Source: Nitrososphaerota archaeon (GTDB lineage: Archaea > Thermoproteota > Nitrososphaeria > Nitrososphaerales > Gagatemarchaeaceae). From it: a stretch of 64,000 bases of DNA. Position numbers and translations under genes: made by a program. The DNA lies in contig JAFMAD010000007.1 of the NCBI GenBank assembly GCA_029785195.1, positions 1 to 64,000 of the forward strand, written 5' to 3'. The notes under the pieces were generated by a model that did not search any database, was not told the DNA's origin, and saw nothing but the letters and a program-made list of their open reading frames with translations. Positions 7,599-15,264 of the stretch are shown here, one piece after another (position 1 is the first letter of the stretch; every line of letters starts with the position of its first letter).

Positions 7599-9791
7599 CT
7601 AAGCGACCTTCGCCTTGGTCAATTGCCTCTTCTGAAGGAAAACAATTCCGATATTAGCTCCACGCAAGAGCCCCGGCAGGTCATTCTGGCTCAACAGAAC
7701 CAACTTCGCATCGTGATTCTCGGCTATTCTCCTAGCTATGAACAGACCCAAGCCAAGCCCCTTGGGTTTCCTTGTGATGAAAGGCAGCGTAATTGTATCA
7801 ATATCCTCCTGTATTCCGGGGCCATCGTCGGAAACGATGATGGCTGGGCTTCCATCAATGTAATCAGTAATCACCTTGATGTGGCGTTCGCCCACAGGGT
7901 TTCGGTCGAGCCAGTAAGTACTATTGTCCAACATGTTTTCGATTACCAGGGCCAATTGCCTACTCGACCCACTGATTTCGAAGGAAATCCTAAGATCCTT
8001 CGAATAATCTATGTTCCTTCTGGTTAGGCGATTCCCGTATAACGTCTCGGCGAACTCTATGGCGCGCAAGGGCGGAAATCGTTCATCATACCCACTCTTT
8101 TGTTGCAGCTTGACCAGGCCGCCAATTATCTTGTCGATTTGATCAAGCAACCTCAATGCTTCCTGTATTGATTCCGCCGCCAGAGATTCGGGATCTTGAT
8201 CTCTGGCTGTTTTGAGAATCTTGGTTACTTCAAGCAATCCTCTTCGAACTTCATGAGTAGGAATAAGCACCGACAAGCCGATGCCAGCAGCCACCAAAAG
8301 GGGTTGTTCGGTCTCTTCGAGGATCGTCTCGAAATCAGACCTCGTCTCAGTGACTAGTTCCTGGAGCTCGAGCCGCCTCTCCGCTGGCAGTTTTTGAAAT
8401 ACTGGCTCGTTAAGTTTCGCCTGGAGCCTGTTCATGCTCCTCGCAAATCTTTCCCTTCGTGCTTCTAGCGTTCTACCCTCTCGTTCCTTGATTTTCTCTC
8501 GGTCTCCAAGGCGCAAATTCTCGAACACTTGGAACGCGTTTAGCACCAGGTTGTAGAAGTCCCTGTATTGATCATTGTCAATTAGTCCTTCCCTGTCCGA
8601 CTTGTCGATTAGCCACGGATTGTCCTCAGTCTTGATATCCACAAATCCAATCACTTGATTTCTGCTCACATGGAGTGCGAACCTGCGGGTTCGTCGCTGG
8701 TCGAGGCCAAGCCAGTCGTTATCCTCGTCACCGTAGGGAAGCACTCGGAATCCATCTCGGTATACCTTAACACCGGTGTTGGGTTCGACAACATCTCGGA
8801 AGAATTTGGCATCCCCAAAGACAAGCCGCTTGTCCTCCGTTGTTAACTCCCATGAATAGAGCGTCAATGCGAAAGGACCACAGCGGGGATTTCTCCTTTC
8901 AGGAAAGTTCTCGGGATCAAGGATGCCTGTTGTCTTGTTCTCGGTCCTTTTCAATTCCGGGTGGTTCGGATGTGAAAACTGGTAAGTGTAAGCGAGTTCG
9001 CCGACGCTTGAGACATTTCCCTTGAAGGAATAGATTGAACTTTTCGCGATTTCAACATAATCGACTAGTTCCTCCTTCTTTAGGTCGAGCTCCTTGAAAT
9101 CAGGGTCGACCCTGAAACCTCGGGTTCCTGATATTGGCGACGAAATTACTTGCGATTTCAAGTAGAGTTCTCTGAGCATATCCGTTGTCCAGGCTCTTTT
9201 GAGCTTGGTTATGATAATCTGAGTTCCGTGGTTCGGCTGCCCCTCATCGTCAACGCCTACGAATACTTCTGGTGAACGTTCGTATAGGTCGACAGGAATC
9301 TGTTCTAAGAACTTCTGAGTATCTTCAAACATTACCCAATCGAGTTTTAACACCACCTCCTTGTCAACAATCTTATCTTCCTCAGACCTGGCTCTGCTGA
9401 CAATCTCAGTCACGAGCCCAAGCTTATGTACAGACAGGCGTCCAAGACCCTTCTCTCCGAGTATGGATCGCTTAAAGATTGGAGAGAGTCTTTGCTTTTC
9501 ACCCGGCGCTCGTGATTTCGATATCGTAGCAATCTCGAGCCATCCTTTCTCGATGGTTTGAAGATCCATCCCGTTTCCCCAGTCAATTATCCTGATTTTG
9601 CCGGTGTCTGGATTGAATGAATTCTCTATGTGCACTTCCACCACCTTAGCGTCAGCGTCGTAGGAGTTCTTTACGAGTTCAGAAACAGCCGCGACTTCGT
9701 CGGTGATTAGCTGGTCACCTAGGAGGGTCATCAGCCTCCCCCTAGCAGCAAAGTGATAGCGTGGATTCTCCTTTCCGGAGTCGGCCAACAC
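7599..9791 (-). CDS. Double-GHKL ATPase: Hsp90/MORC-like domain plus histidine-kinase-like domain
   Basis: 730 residues from GTG 9791, which lies 24.5 nt from the centre of ATTTAA at 9813-9818. The N-terminal part is an Hsp90/MORC-type GHKL ATPase: SELVKNSYDAD (about 37-47), IIDWGNGMD (about 68-76), GEKGLGRLS (about 112-120). A middle domain and a coiled coil rich in Arg/Glu (about 440-530) follow. The C-terminal part is histidine-kinase-like: THEVRRG as possible H-box, ENMLDNS N-box (about 618-624), SDDGPGI (about 654-660) and GLGLGLFIARR (about 678-688). Two ATP lids in one chain are unusual. It is followed at once by a receiver-like gene. Likely a sensor of invading DNA or stress; defence is inferred from context. 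Confidence 0.75.
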   Translation of the reverse strand: MLADSGKENPRYHFAARGRLMTLLGDQLITDEVAAVSELVKNSYDADAKVVEVHIENSFNPDTGKIRIIDWGNGMDLQTIEKGWLEIATISKSRAPGEKQRLSPIFKRSILGEKGLGRLSVHKLGLVTEIVSRARSEEDKIVDKEVVLKLDWVMFEDTQKFLEQIPVDLYERSPEVFVGVDDEGQPNHGTQIIITKLKRAWTTDMLRELYLKSQVISSPISGTRGFRVDPDFKELDLKKEELVDYVEIAKSSIYSFKGNVSSVGELAYTYQFSHPNHPELKRTENKTTGILDPENFPERRNPRCGPFALTLYSWELTTEDKRLVFGDAKFFRDVVEPNTGVKVYRDGFRVLPYGDEDNDWLGLDQRRTRRFALHVSRNQVIGFVDIKTEDNPWLIDKSDREGLIDNDQYRDFYNLVLNAFQVFENLRLGDREKIKEREGRTLEARRERFARSMNRLQAKLNEPVFQKLPAERRLELQELVTETRSDFETILEETEQPLLVAAGIGLSVLIPTHEVRRGLLEVTKILKTARDQDPESLAAESIQEALRLLDQIDKIIGGLVKLQQKSGYDERFPPLRAIEFAETLYGNRLTRRNIDYSKDLRISFEISGSSRQLALVIENMLDNSTYWLDRNPVGERHIKVITDYIDGSPAIIVSDDGPGIQEDIDTITLPFITRKPKGLGLGLFIARRIAENHDAKLVLLSQNDLPGLLRGANIGIVFLQKRQLTKAKVA

Positions 9792-9812
9792 ACCGCCGAC
9801 AAAGCGGGAGAG

Positions 9813-9818
9813 ATTTAA
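9813..9818 (-). promoter_or_regulatory. TATA box of the double-GHKL gene
   Basis: ATTTAA in the context GCCTTAAATC on the gene strand, centred 24.5 nt before GTG 9791. It defines the start and lies just past the end of the methylase gene. Confidence 0.55.
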
Positions 9819-9832
9819 GGCTGAGTAGAATC

Positions 9833-10876
9833 CTAGACTGAAAGGAGTGATGTCGCCGAAATTACCTTTGGTCTGACCCCAATCATGGACGAAAGTCTCC
9901 TCTGGCTGACTTTGATTGCAGCCTCTGAAATGTCGACCCCAATCCAATGCCTCCCAAGAGTGCTGGCTGAAATCAGAGTAGAGCCGGATCCGCAAAAAGG
10001 GTCAAGTACGGTCGATTCCGGTTTAGTAGAAGCTCGGATAATTCTGGACAACAGCGCAGTGGGCTTCTGTGTTGGGTATCGTGGCACCCCTTTTTCCCTC
10101 CGTACTCCGGAATCTACCCATATGTCTTGAAGGGGAAAACCTTGCATCTCATCGAGGTATCGTTTAATCCTCGGAACTCGTCTCTCGGCACTTTGTATGA
10201 TTCTACCGTCTTGCAGTAGTTGCTCCAACCTTTCTCTCGAGTAACGCCAATATCTTTTGACGCCCAAGAACTCAAAGAATGGATTGCCATTTGCATATCC
10301 GCCTGGGGCCGAAAGATCGCCTTGAGCATACCTTCTCCCTGTTCCCGCTTCTACGTATCGGTACGATGTTAGACCCTTCTTGGTATAAGGCAGGTATGTC
10401 GGGTTCCAGATGTATTCCTCTCCCTTGGAATATAATAGAATTGTGTCGTGAACCCTTCCAAAATGCCGGGCGCCTTGCTTTCCGTCGCAATGCGCGTTTT
10501 GTCTCTGCCAGACGATTTCGTTAACGAAATTCTGGTAGCCAAATACCTTGTCCAGGAGCATCTTTAGGTAATGAGAAGCGTGTGGATCCGTGTGGACGTA
10601 TATGGCCCCTGCGCCCTTGAGGACCCGGCGGAATTGCCTCAACCTCGGATAGATCCAATCGAGATACTGTTGAAGCCCTCCCGCCCACCTATCATCGAAG
10701 GCCAGCTCTTCTCCGATTGAAAACCATCGACCAGTGAAAAAAGGTGGGTCTGCGTAGACGAGGTCTATGCTTCCTGATGGAAGACGACGAAGCACATCGA
10801 TGCAATCTCCGAGAACCAGGCTGTCCGTCAACTTCTCTAGTATTGGCTGGCCGGGACTCGCCTCTTGGATGCTCAA
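9833..10876 (-). CDS. Beta-class DNA methyltransferase (N6-adenine or N4-cytosine)
   Basis: 347 residues. The catalytic motif DPPF (YADPPFFTGRW, about residues 40-50) comes first, a target-recognition region fills the middle, and the AdoMet-binding motif DPFCGSGSTLISA follows near the C-terminus after a KPTALL helix. This order is typical of beta-class enzymes such as type III Mod or CcrM-like methylases. The VLGDCIDVLRRLPSGSIDLVYADPPF start is canonical. TTG at 10876 is used because an in-frame stop precedes it. No cognate endonuclease is adjacent; the neighbouring double-GHKL gene has its own promoter. It may be a solitary methylase or the self-marking part of a defence system. Confidence 0.85.
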   Translation of the reverse strand: MSIQEASPGQPILEKLTDSLVLGDCIDVLRRLPSGSIDLVYADPPFFTGRWFSIGEELAFDDRWAGGLQQYLDWIYPRLRQFRRVLKGAGAIYVHTDPHASHYLKMLLDKVFGYQNFVNEIVWQRQNAHCDGKQGARHFGRVHDTILLYSKGEEYIWNPTYLPYTKKGLTSYRYVEAGTGRRYAQGDLSAPGGYANGNPFFEFLGVKRYWRYSRERLEQLLQDGRIIQSAERRVPRIKRYLDEMQGFPLQDIWVDSGVRREKGVPRYPTQKPTALLSRIIRASTKPESTVLDPFCGSGSTLISASTLGRHWIGVDISEAAIKVSQRRLSSMIGVRPKVISATSLLSV

Positions 10877-10991
10877 CGATGCTTCTACACAGCTTCATCG
10901 AACAGTGGGTTTATCCAGGCAAGGGTCAAATCTTCTATACGATTTAGCCAGGCGACGCAAGTCCTGGCAGAAGGTACGCCTCTCCGAGCAA

Positions 10992-12293
10992 TCAGAGGGA
11001 ACTCTTGGCGCCTAGGTCATTTAGAACCTGATTAGAACTAGGCACAAGCGGGGGCAGTGGGGCGTTCTGAAATTCTAATGAATAATCTCCTCCTTTGACT
11101 CTTCCAGCCCGATCTTCAAGTTCGCTCTTGTTCACCTTGGACAGAGTCAGCTCGATTAAACTCCTCTGCAGAAGATAATGGGTATCAGGCAGAAGGATCA
11201 GACCAGCCAGGTTGTCGAGAGCGAACCTTCGGAACAGGTCATCTTTGTGATATTTCCTGATGCTTTCCATTGTGTACCAAGGCACCGACTCGGGACTGAC
11301 GAGGAAATCCAAGGAGAACCTAATCAGGTGAGCGGTGTTGTCCGCACCCTCTCCAGTGAACCCCATCTGCCGATAAGCGCGGTCTTTCAGGCCCAGCACG
11401 CTGAACGCGAGCCTCCTTACTACGCACCCGTAGCACGAACCACAGTGGGGCTCCGCTGAAGAGATGAACATGGTTGAAACGCAGGAAGTTGTCTCAGACA
11501 GGATGTCGGCTTGCGGCGAAGCCCTTGCCGCCTCCGCTTTGGTGAGGTTCTCGCTCGGCTTGATGAGATTTATCCGTTCGCCAGTCATCAACCTGACAAG
11601 CTCTTTCGCTTTCGCAAGCAGGATAGGATCTGTCGTACGTGCGATTTCGTCGAGGAGCGTAAACCTTGGCTGATACATCGTCGGTCCAACCTCGGGGACG
11701 ATGATGTTCCGCGCATGGAACAGCGCAGCGTTCGCGATGTAAAGGATGCCTCTTGTTAGTCTGTTCATGGCGCCGTGCGTAGGTGCCTGTGCTACACCAA
11801 GGCTGATTTCTAGTGGTTCTAGGGTATTATGCTTCAACCTATGCATGGTCGAAGTCAGGTTGGGGAAGTCCGGGTGGAGGGTCATTATTCCTCTGACGGG
11901 GAACCTTTTGCGGGCAACGAGAATCCCAGACGTGCTATCCATTCCGCAAGAGAACAGACTAGTGTATCCATTTGACCACTCGGCCTTGAATTCCGGTTCG
12001 AGACTCTGCGGGGTGGGTCTTGTATCGAAAGTGGGTGAATAGCCGTATAGGAGGGCGAAGAGAGACTCCATCGTGTCCGAGAGGTCCTTCGACAGGCCAT
12101 TCCGGAGTGGCAATCCGATCTTGGTGACCCTCCCAAAGCCTTGAACCATTTCTCTCTCTGCGATGAAGATGGAATTTGCCACCGTGTGTAGGTCGATTAG
12201 TCCGTCATCAAGAGGAGCGGCGTCTCTCGGAAGCCTTGGTAAAGGCTCGTAGATGGAACTACCGTCACTTAGCTGTATCTCTACTCTTGCCAA
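10992..12293 (-). CDS. QueC-like PP-loop ATPase
   Basis: 433 residues with a PP-loop variant, LFSCGMDSTSG (about 113-123, SCGMDS replacing SGGxDS), and a QueC-type zinc site formed by Cys 271, 284, 287 and 290 in the CGSCYGC context followed by VVRRLAF. QueC makes 7-cyano-7-deazaguanine, but this protein is about twice as long, has an extra N-terminal 100 residues, and stands in a defence island rather than a queuosine pathway. That resembles QueC-like enzymes of the Qat and type IV CBASS systems. TTG at 12293 overlaps the upstream gene by 29 nt. I infer it modifies a partner protein or nucleotide. Confidence 0.75.
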   Translation of the reverse strand: MARVEIQLSDGSSIYEPLPRLPRDAAPLDDGLIDLHTVANSIFIAEREMVQGFGRVTKIGLPLRNGLSKDLSDTMESLFALLYGYSPTFDTRPTPQSLEPEFKAEWSNGYTSLFSCGMDSTSGILVARKRFPVRGIMTLHPDFPNLTSTMHRLKHNTLEPLEISLGVAQAPTHGAMNRLTRGILYIANAALFHARNIIVPEVGPTMYQPRFTLLDEIARTTDPILLAKAKELVRLMTGERINLIKPSENLTKAEAARASPQADILSETTSCVSTMFISSAEPHCGSCYGCVVRRLAFSVLGLKDRAYRQMGFTGEGADNTAHLIRFSLDFLVSPESVPWYTMESIRKYHKDDLFRRFALDNLAGLILLPDTHYLLQRSLIELTLSKVNKSELEDRAGRVKGGDYSLEFQNAPLPPLVPSSNQVLNDLGAKSSL

Positions 12294-12570
12294 GTTTCTT
12301 CAGATAATCTCGCACCGTTGCGTCGAAGAAGTCCTGAAACTCCTTCATATCTGGGCTGGCTCCCGGGGCAAGGAGACCTCTTTCCTTCAAGCGACCGACA
12401 AACTCGTTAATCACTTCGCCGGACATCTTTTCAATCTCTTTGTCTATCATGTCCTTGTCTCCCCTCACGAGGAACTTGGCTGAGTATTCCTTTGTTCGAA
12501 GAAGTGTCTGAATCACGTCCTTCGCTGCAGTCCGCATCACGCGCCTAACGTATTCTTCTTGGTTCATCAC
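12265..12570 (-). CDS. Small helical protein in the QueC-like operon
   Basis: 101 residues, all-helical in appearance (YVRRVMRTAAKDVIQTLLRT, MIDKEIEKMSGEVINEFVGRL, FFDATVRDYLKKLGK). No domain is recognised. GTG at 12570 (or ATG 12567) overlaps the stop of the glycine-rich gene, and its end overlaps the QueC-like gene, so it is the middle cistron of a tightly coupled three-gene unit. It may bridge the enzyme and the glycine-rich protein. Confidence 0.65.
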   Translation of the reverse strand: MMNQEEYVRRVMRTAAKDVIQTLLRTKEYSAKFLVRGDKDMIDKEIEKMSGEVINEFVGRLKERGLLAPGASPDMKEFQDFFDATVRDYLKKLGKSRDTAK

Positions 12571-13046
12571 GATATTGCATCACCGATTACCTCGGCCACC
12601 GCCGCCTGGACGAATGTTGTTGCCGTCTTGTCAGCCTTGATTCCCGAAGCCCCAAGAGCGCCGTGCGTCGCCGCCCCGGCGACCGAACTTACACTCGCAT
12701 CAACCACCGCTTTTCCAGTCTGGCGGACTGTCTCCTTTGCCATCGCCTGAACAGCCCTGTCGGAATCTCCTGTTCGCGAGTACTCACTTACCCCTTCCTT
12801 GGCTATGGGGTAGGTGTACTTCGCCACCTGATAGGCCGCGAAGAGTATCCCAACCACAGGGACCGCCTGCGCTGCAGCTGCGAACGCGGCGACTGCCACG
12901 GCCTTGGAACCCTCTTGCTCGAGCTTCTTTCCAACCGACCCACCTCCCCCGCCGGCCCCGCCACCACCGCCTCCGCCCCCGCCTCCTCTACCACCTCTGC
13001 CCTTCCCTAGGAGCTCTTGCTTGGACCCTCCCCTTCTTCCTCCCAT
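12567..13046 (-). CDS. Glycine-rich membrane protein starting MGG, QueC-like operon
   Basis: 159 residues. The N-terminus MGGRRGGSKQELLGKG leads to two runs of glycines (about residues 17-36). Then come hydrophobic helices AVAVAAFAAAAQAVPVVGIL and LFAAYQVAKYTYPI (about 47-80), and an Ala/Val-rich C-terminus with Gly-zipper-like spacing. The Met-Gly-Gly start would expose an N-terminal glycine after methionine removal. In QueC-associated defence systems the N-terminal glycine of a partner is reported or suspected to be conjugated to a deazaguanine, which makes this the candidate substrate; that link is inference. Alternatively it is a pore-forming effector. First gene of the operon. Confidence 0.7.
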   Translation of the reverse strand: MGGRRGGSKQELLGKGRGGRGGGGGGGGGGAGGGGGSVGKKLEQEGSKAVAVAAFAAAAQAVPVVGILFAAYQVAKYTYPIAKEGVSEYSRTGDSDRAVQAMAKETVRQTGKAVVDASVSSVAGAATHGALGASGIKADKTATTFVQAAVAEVIGDAIS

Positions 13047-13091
13047 GTGAAGTTCGATTCCAGAAGATTCTTCTCCTTAAGCGTTGGGATG

Positions 13092-13745
13092 ATGGTGATG
13101 GTAAATCGTTCAACGCGGCATAATCGTCCCGAGCCAGTTCTAATCGGTCCATCCGAATGCGATGGTAAGAGAATCTTGAGGATCGCGGACCTACAAGCGA
13201 TGGTAGGAATCCTCTCTGAAATACTTGTCAGAGACACCCAAATCATATTCGGAGACGTGTACGATCTTCTTAGAGAAGCGATGTCTTGCTACCAGAACGG
13301 GGCATTTCTCGCCGCGTCAATCGTCTGTCGCTCGGCAGTCGAATCTGCGTTGTACGTTGCCGTTTCGAGGACTCTTCAAATCGAGAGGGTTGCCTCAATC
13401 AGCTCGGAGTCCGTGGCAATCGACTACCAACACAGAGACGCACGGAGAAGGAAGATCATGGAACTCGCTAAGGAGAAAGGGCTTCTCAAAGGAAACTTGG
13501 CGGGTCGGGTCCGCTGGGTCTTTGACCTAGGAGACTTTGGGGCCCACTTTGGGCAAAGACTCGACAAGGAAATCTTCGGCTCCAATTTGGAAGATCTGTA
13601 TCCTCATCGGACTTGGGCGACTCGGAAAGAGGCCCTTAAGGCGCTAAAGTACACTGCATTGATTCTGGATGCACTAATGAAGTTGGTGATGGTCAGGGAA
13701 CACCCGTCAACCGAGCACCCAACAGTGGAGGATTTCCTCGCATAG
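13092..13745 (+). CDS. DUF4145/HEPN-like helical protein
   Basis: About 217 residues. The core resembles DUF4145-type HEPN-like helices: VYDLLREAMSCYQNGAFLAASIVCRSAVESALYV, with the CRSAVE stretch where the family has an R-x-ALE motif. A second helical pair (KYTALILDALMKLVMV) closes the protein. It has an RxxxxH-free C-terminus, so ribonuclease activity is doubtful. Starts ATG 13089, 13092 and 13098 are all possible; a CCTTAAG TATA-like stretch at about 13075-13081 fits 13098 best. Divergent from the QueC-like operon, so possibly its regulator or sensor. Confidence 0.6.
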   Translation: MVMVNRSTRHNRPEPVLIGPSECDGKRILRIADLQAMVGILSEILVRDTQIIFGDVYDLLREAMSCYQNGAFLAASIVCRSAVESALYVAVSRTLQIERVASISSESVAIDYQHRDARRRKIMELAKEKGLLKGNLAGRVRWVFDLGDFGAHFGQRLDKEIFGSNLEDLYPHRTWATRKEALKALKYTALILDALMKLVMVREHPSTEHPTVEDFLA

Positions 13746-13754
13746 GCCTGGAGC

Positions 13755-14171
13755 TTACTTCTCCCAGTACACGTTTCTCAGCGCATCCAGTGCCTGCTTC
13801 ATTCGGGCTCGAACCTCGACGGTGCTCTCAGAAGCCAACTCGATGTACAGCCTCCGTCGCAAGTCACACCCCAGTCCATGGTCTACCAAGAGTTTGAACC
13901 CGTTCGTCATTCCCAAGCATTGGTACTTGTCCTCTGGTTCTGAGCGCATGATGTCGACAATCAAGCCAATCGTACGAGGGGTCCCGACCTCACATAGGAG
14001 GTAAGCAACCCGGTTACGCACGCTGAAATCCTGGTCATTCCGTGCAAGCTCATCAATTTTCTCCTGCATACGCGGTTGCAGTTTGGTCCTCTGCCGTTCC
14101 CTCATGCGGTAGTATGTCATAGCGATGAGATTCAGGGCGTTCAATCTGACTTCGTGACTGCTGTCATCCAC
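13755..14171 (-). CDS. HEAT-repeat-like small protein
   Basis: About 138 residues from GTG 14171. The sequence runs as helical pairs of the HEAT type: DSSHEVRLNALNLIAM, then FSVRNRVAYLLCEVGTPRTIGLIVDIM, then STVEVRARMKQALDALRNVY, each with the D/E-xxVR-xxA pattern. Such proteins are protein-protein scaffolds. The start is uncertain: an open frame continues upstream into the methylase gene, and TTG 14144 is an alternative. Convergent with the DUF4145-like gene. No function can be assigned beyond scaffolding. Confidence 0.55.
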   Translation of the reverse strand: MDDSSHEVRLNALNLIAMTYYRMRERQRTKLQPRMQEKIDELARNDQDFSVRNRVAYLLCEVGTPRTIGLIVDIMRSEPEDKYQCLGMTNGFKLLVDHGLGCDLRRRLYIELASESTVEVRARMKQALDALRNVYWEK

Positions 14172-14181
14172 AGGTTGGAGC

Positions 14182-14187
14182 TTAAAA
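14182..14187 (+). promoter_or_regulatory. TATA box of the m4C-type methylase gene
   Basis: TTAAAA in the context GAGCTTAAAAGGCC, centred 24.5 nt before the GTG at 14209. It is a host-style box lacking the CGTT prefix of the backbone promoters. Confidence 0.6.
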
Positions 14188-14208
14188 GGCCCGGAATGGA
14201 TATTACAA

Positions 14209-15264
14209 GTGTTGGACCATGACAAGCAGCCGGACAAGAAAGAAACTGACCAAACCTCAAACTTGGTTCTTGACGCCTCAAGCACTACATATCGAAGAGG
14301 GAAGACAAGTTCCGTTGTCAAGGCTAAAGCGAAAGGACTCAAGCCGGGGGATAAGGCGGGTCAATTCGGTATCTTCGAGGGCGATAGAGGAGTCTACGAC
14401 TCACGGAACGAGCTGAACAACCTCACAGGGAAAGAGTGGGTTCAATTCACTCGGAGCTGGACAATTCACAACCCCCCCTCGCGGTCAAGCAGGGAAGTCC
14501 TGCACCCCGCCAAGTTCCCTGAAACTCTGATAGCCGAATTTATCTCCTTCTTTACCAAGAAGGGAGAGACTGTTCTCGACCCAATGCTAGGAACAGGTTC
14601 AACACTCGTTGCCTGCAAGATGACGGACCGGAGGGGAATCGGTGTCGAACTTTCTAAGAAGTGGGTGGATATCGCAAGGGATCGGGCTGTCCACCTTGAT
14701 ACAGATGAGAAGAACCCAAAGCAAATCATAATCGAAGGGGATTCGCGAAACCTCAAGAAGCTGTTGGCTGATCACCAAGTTGACACCGTTGACTTTTGCA
14801 TAACTTCGCCTCCGTACTGGAATATGCTGAAGAAATCCCGTGGTCATGTCAAGTCGGAGTCCAAGAAGAGAGAGGAGCTTGGGCTAGAGACGTATTACAG
14901 CGAAAGCCCTGAGGATTACGGGAACATCGACGCGTACAACGATTACCTTTCGGCAATGCACGACCTGTTCGCGCAGGTCTACGAAGTCCTGAAGGACCAA
15001 CGGTATCTGGTTGTGATAGTGCAGAATATCCTCACTGGCGATGGACAGATGGTTCCCCTGGCATGGGACCTGGCCAGGAAGCTGAACGGCCTCTACGTGC
15101 TGAAACAGGAGAAGATCTGGATGCAGGACAACAAGATGCTCGGGTCGTGGGGATACCCCTTCGAGTACGTCTCGAACGTGCACCATCACTACTGTCTGGT
15201 GTTCAAGAAGGACATTAGCAAGAGGAGCCTAGCTCAGTCCGCGACCGGCGCCGCTACGAGCTAG
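14209..15264 (+). CDS. DNA methyltransferase of the N4-cytosine type
   Basis: 351 residues. The AdoMet motif LDPMLGTGSTLVA (about 124-136) precedes the catalytic motif TSPPYWN (about 203-209), an order and SPPY form typical of N4-cytosine enzymes. A leading ~80-residue region with NLTGKEWVQFTRSW and the HPAKFPETL block is also usual. GTG at 14209 fits the TATA box at 14182-14187 exactly. The gene converges with and overlaps a candidate PD-(D/E)xK endonuclease gene by 36 nt, so together they probably form a type II restriction-modification system. Confidence 0.85.
   Translation: MLDHDKQPDKKETDQTSNLVLDASSTTYRRGKTSSVVKAKAKGLKPGDKAGQFGIFEGDRGVYDSRNELNNLTGKEWVQFTRSWTIHNPPSRSSREVLHPAKFPETLIAEFISFFTKKGETVLDPMLGTGSTLVACKMTDRRGIGVELSKKWVDIARDRAVHLDTDEKNPKQIIIEGDSRNLKKLLADHQVDTVDFCITSPPYWNMLKKSRGHVKSESKKREELGLETYYSESPEDYGNIDAYNDYLSAMHDLFAQVYEVLKDQRYLVVIVQNILTGDGQMVPLAWDLARKLNGLYVLKQEKIWMQDNKMLGSWGYPFEYVSNVHHHYCLVFKKDISKRSLAQSATGAATS

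Noticed and set aside
10992-12293. Complete Qat or type IV CBASS system
   Set aside because: Only the QueC-like component is recognisable; no QatA ATPase, QatD nuclease, or CD-NTase is adjacent.
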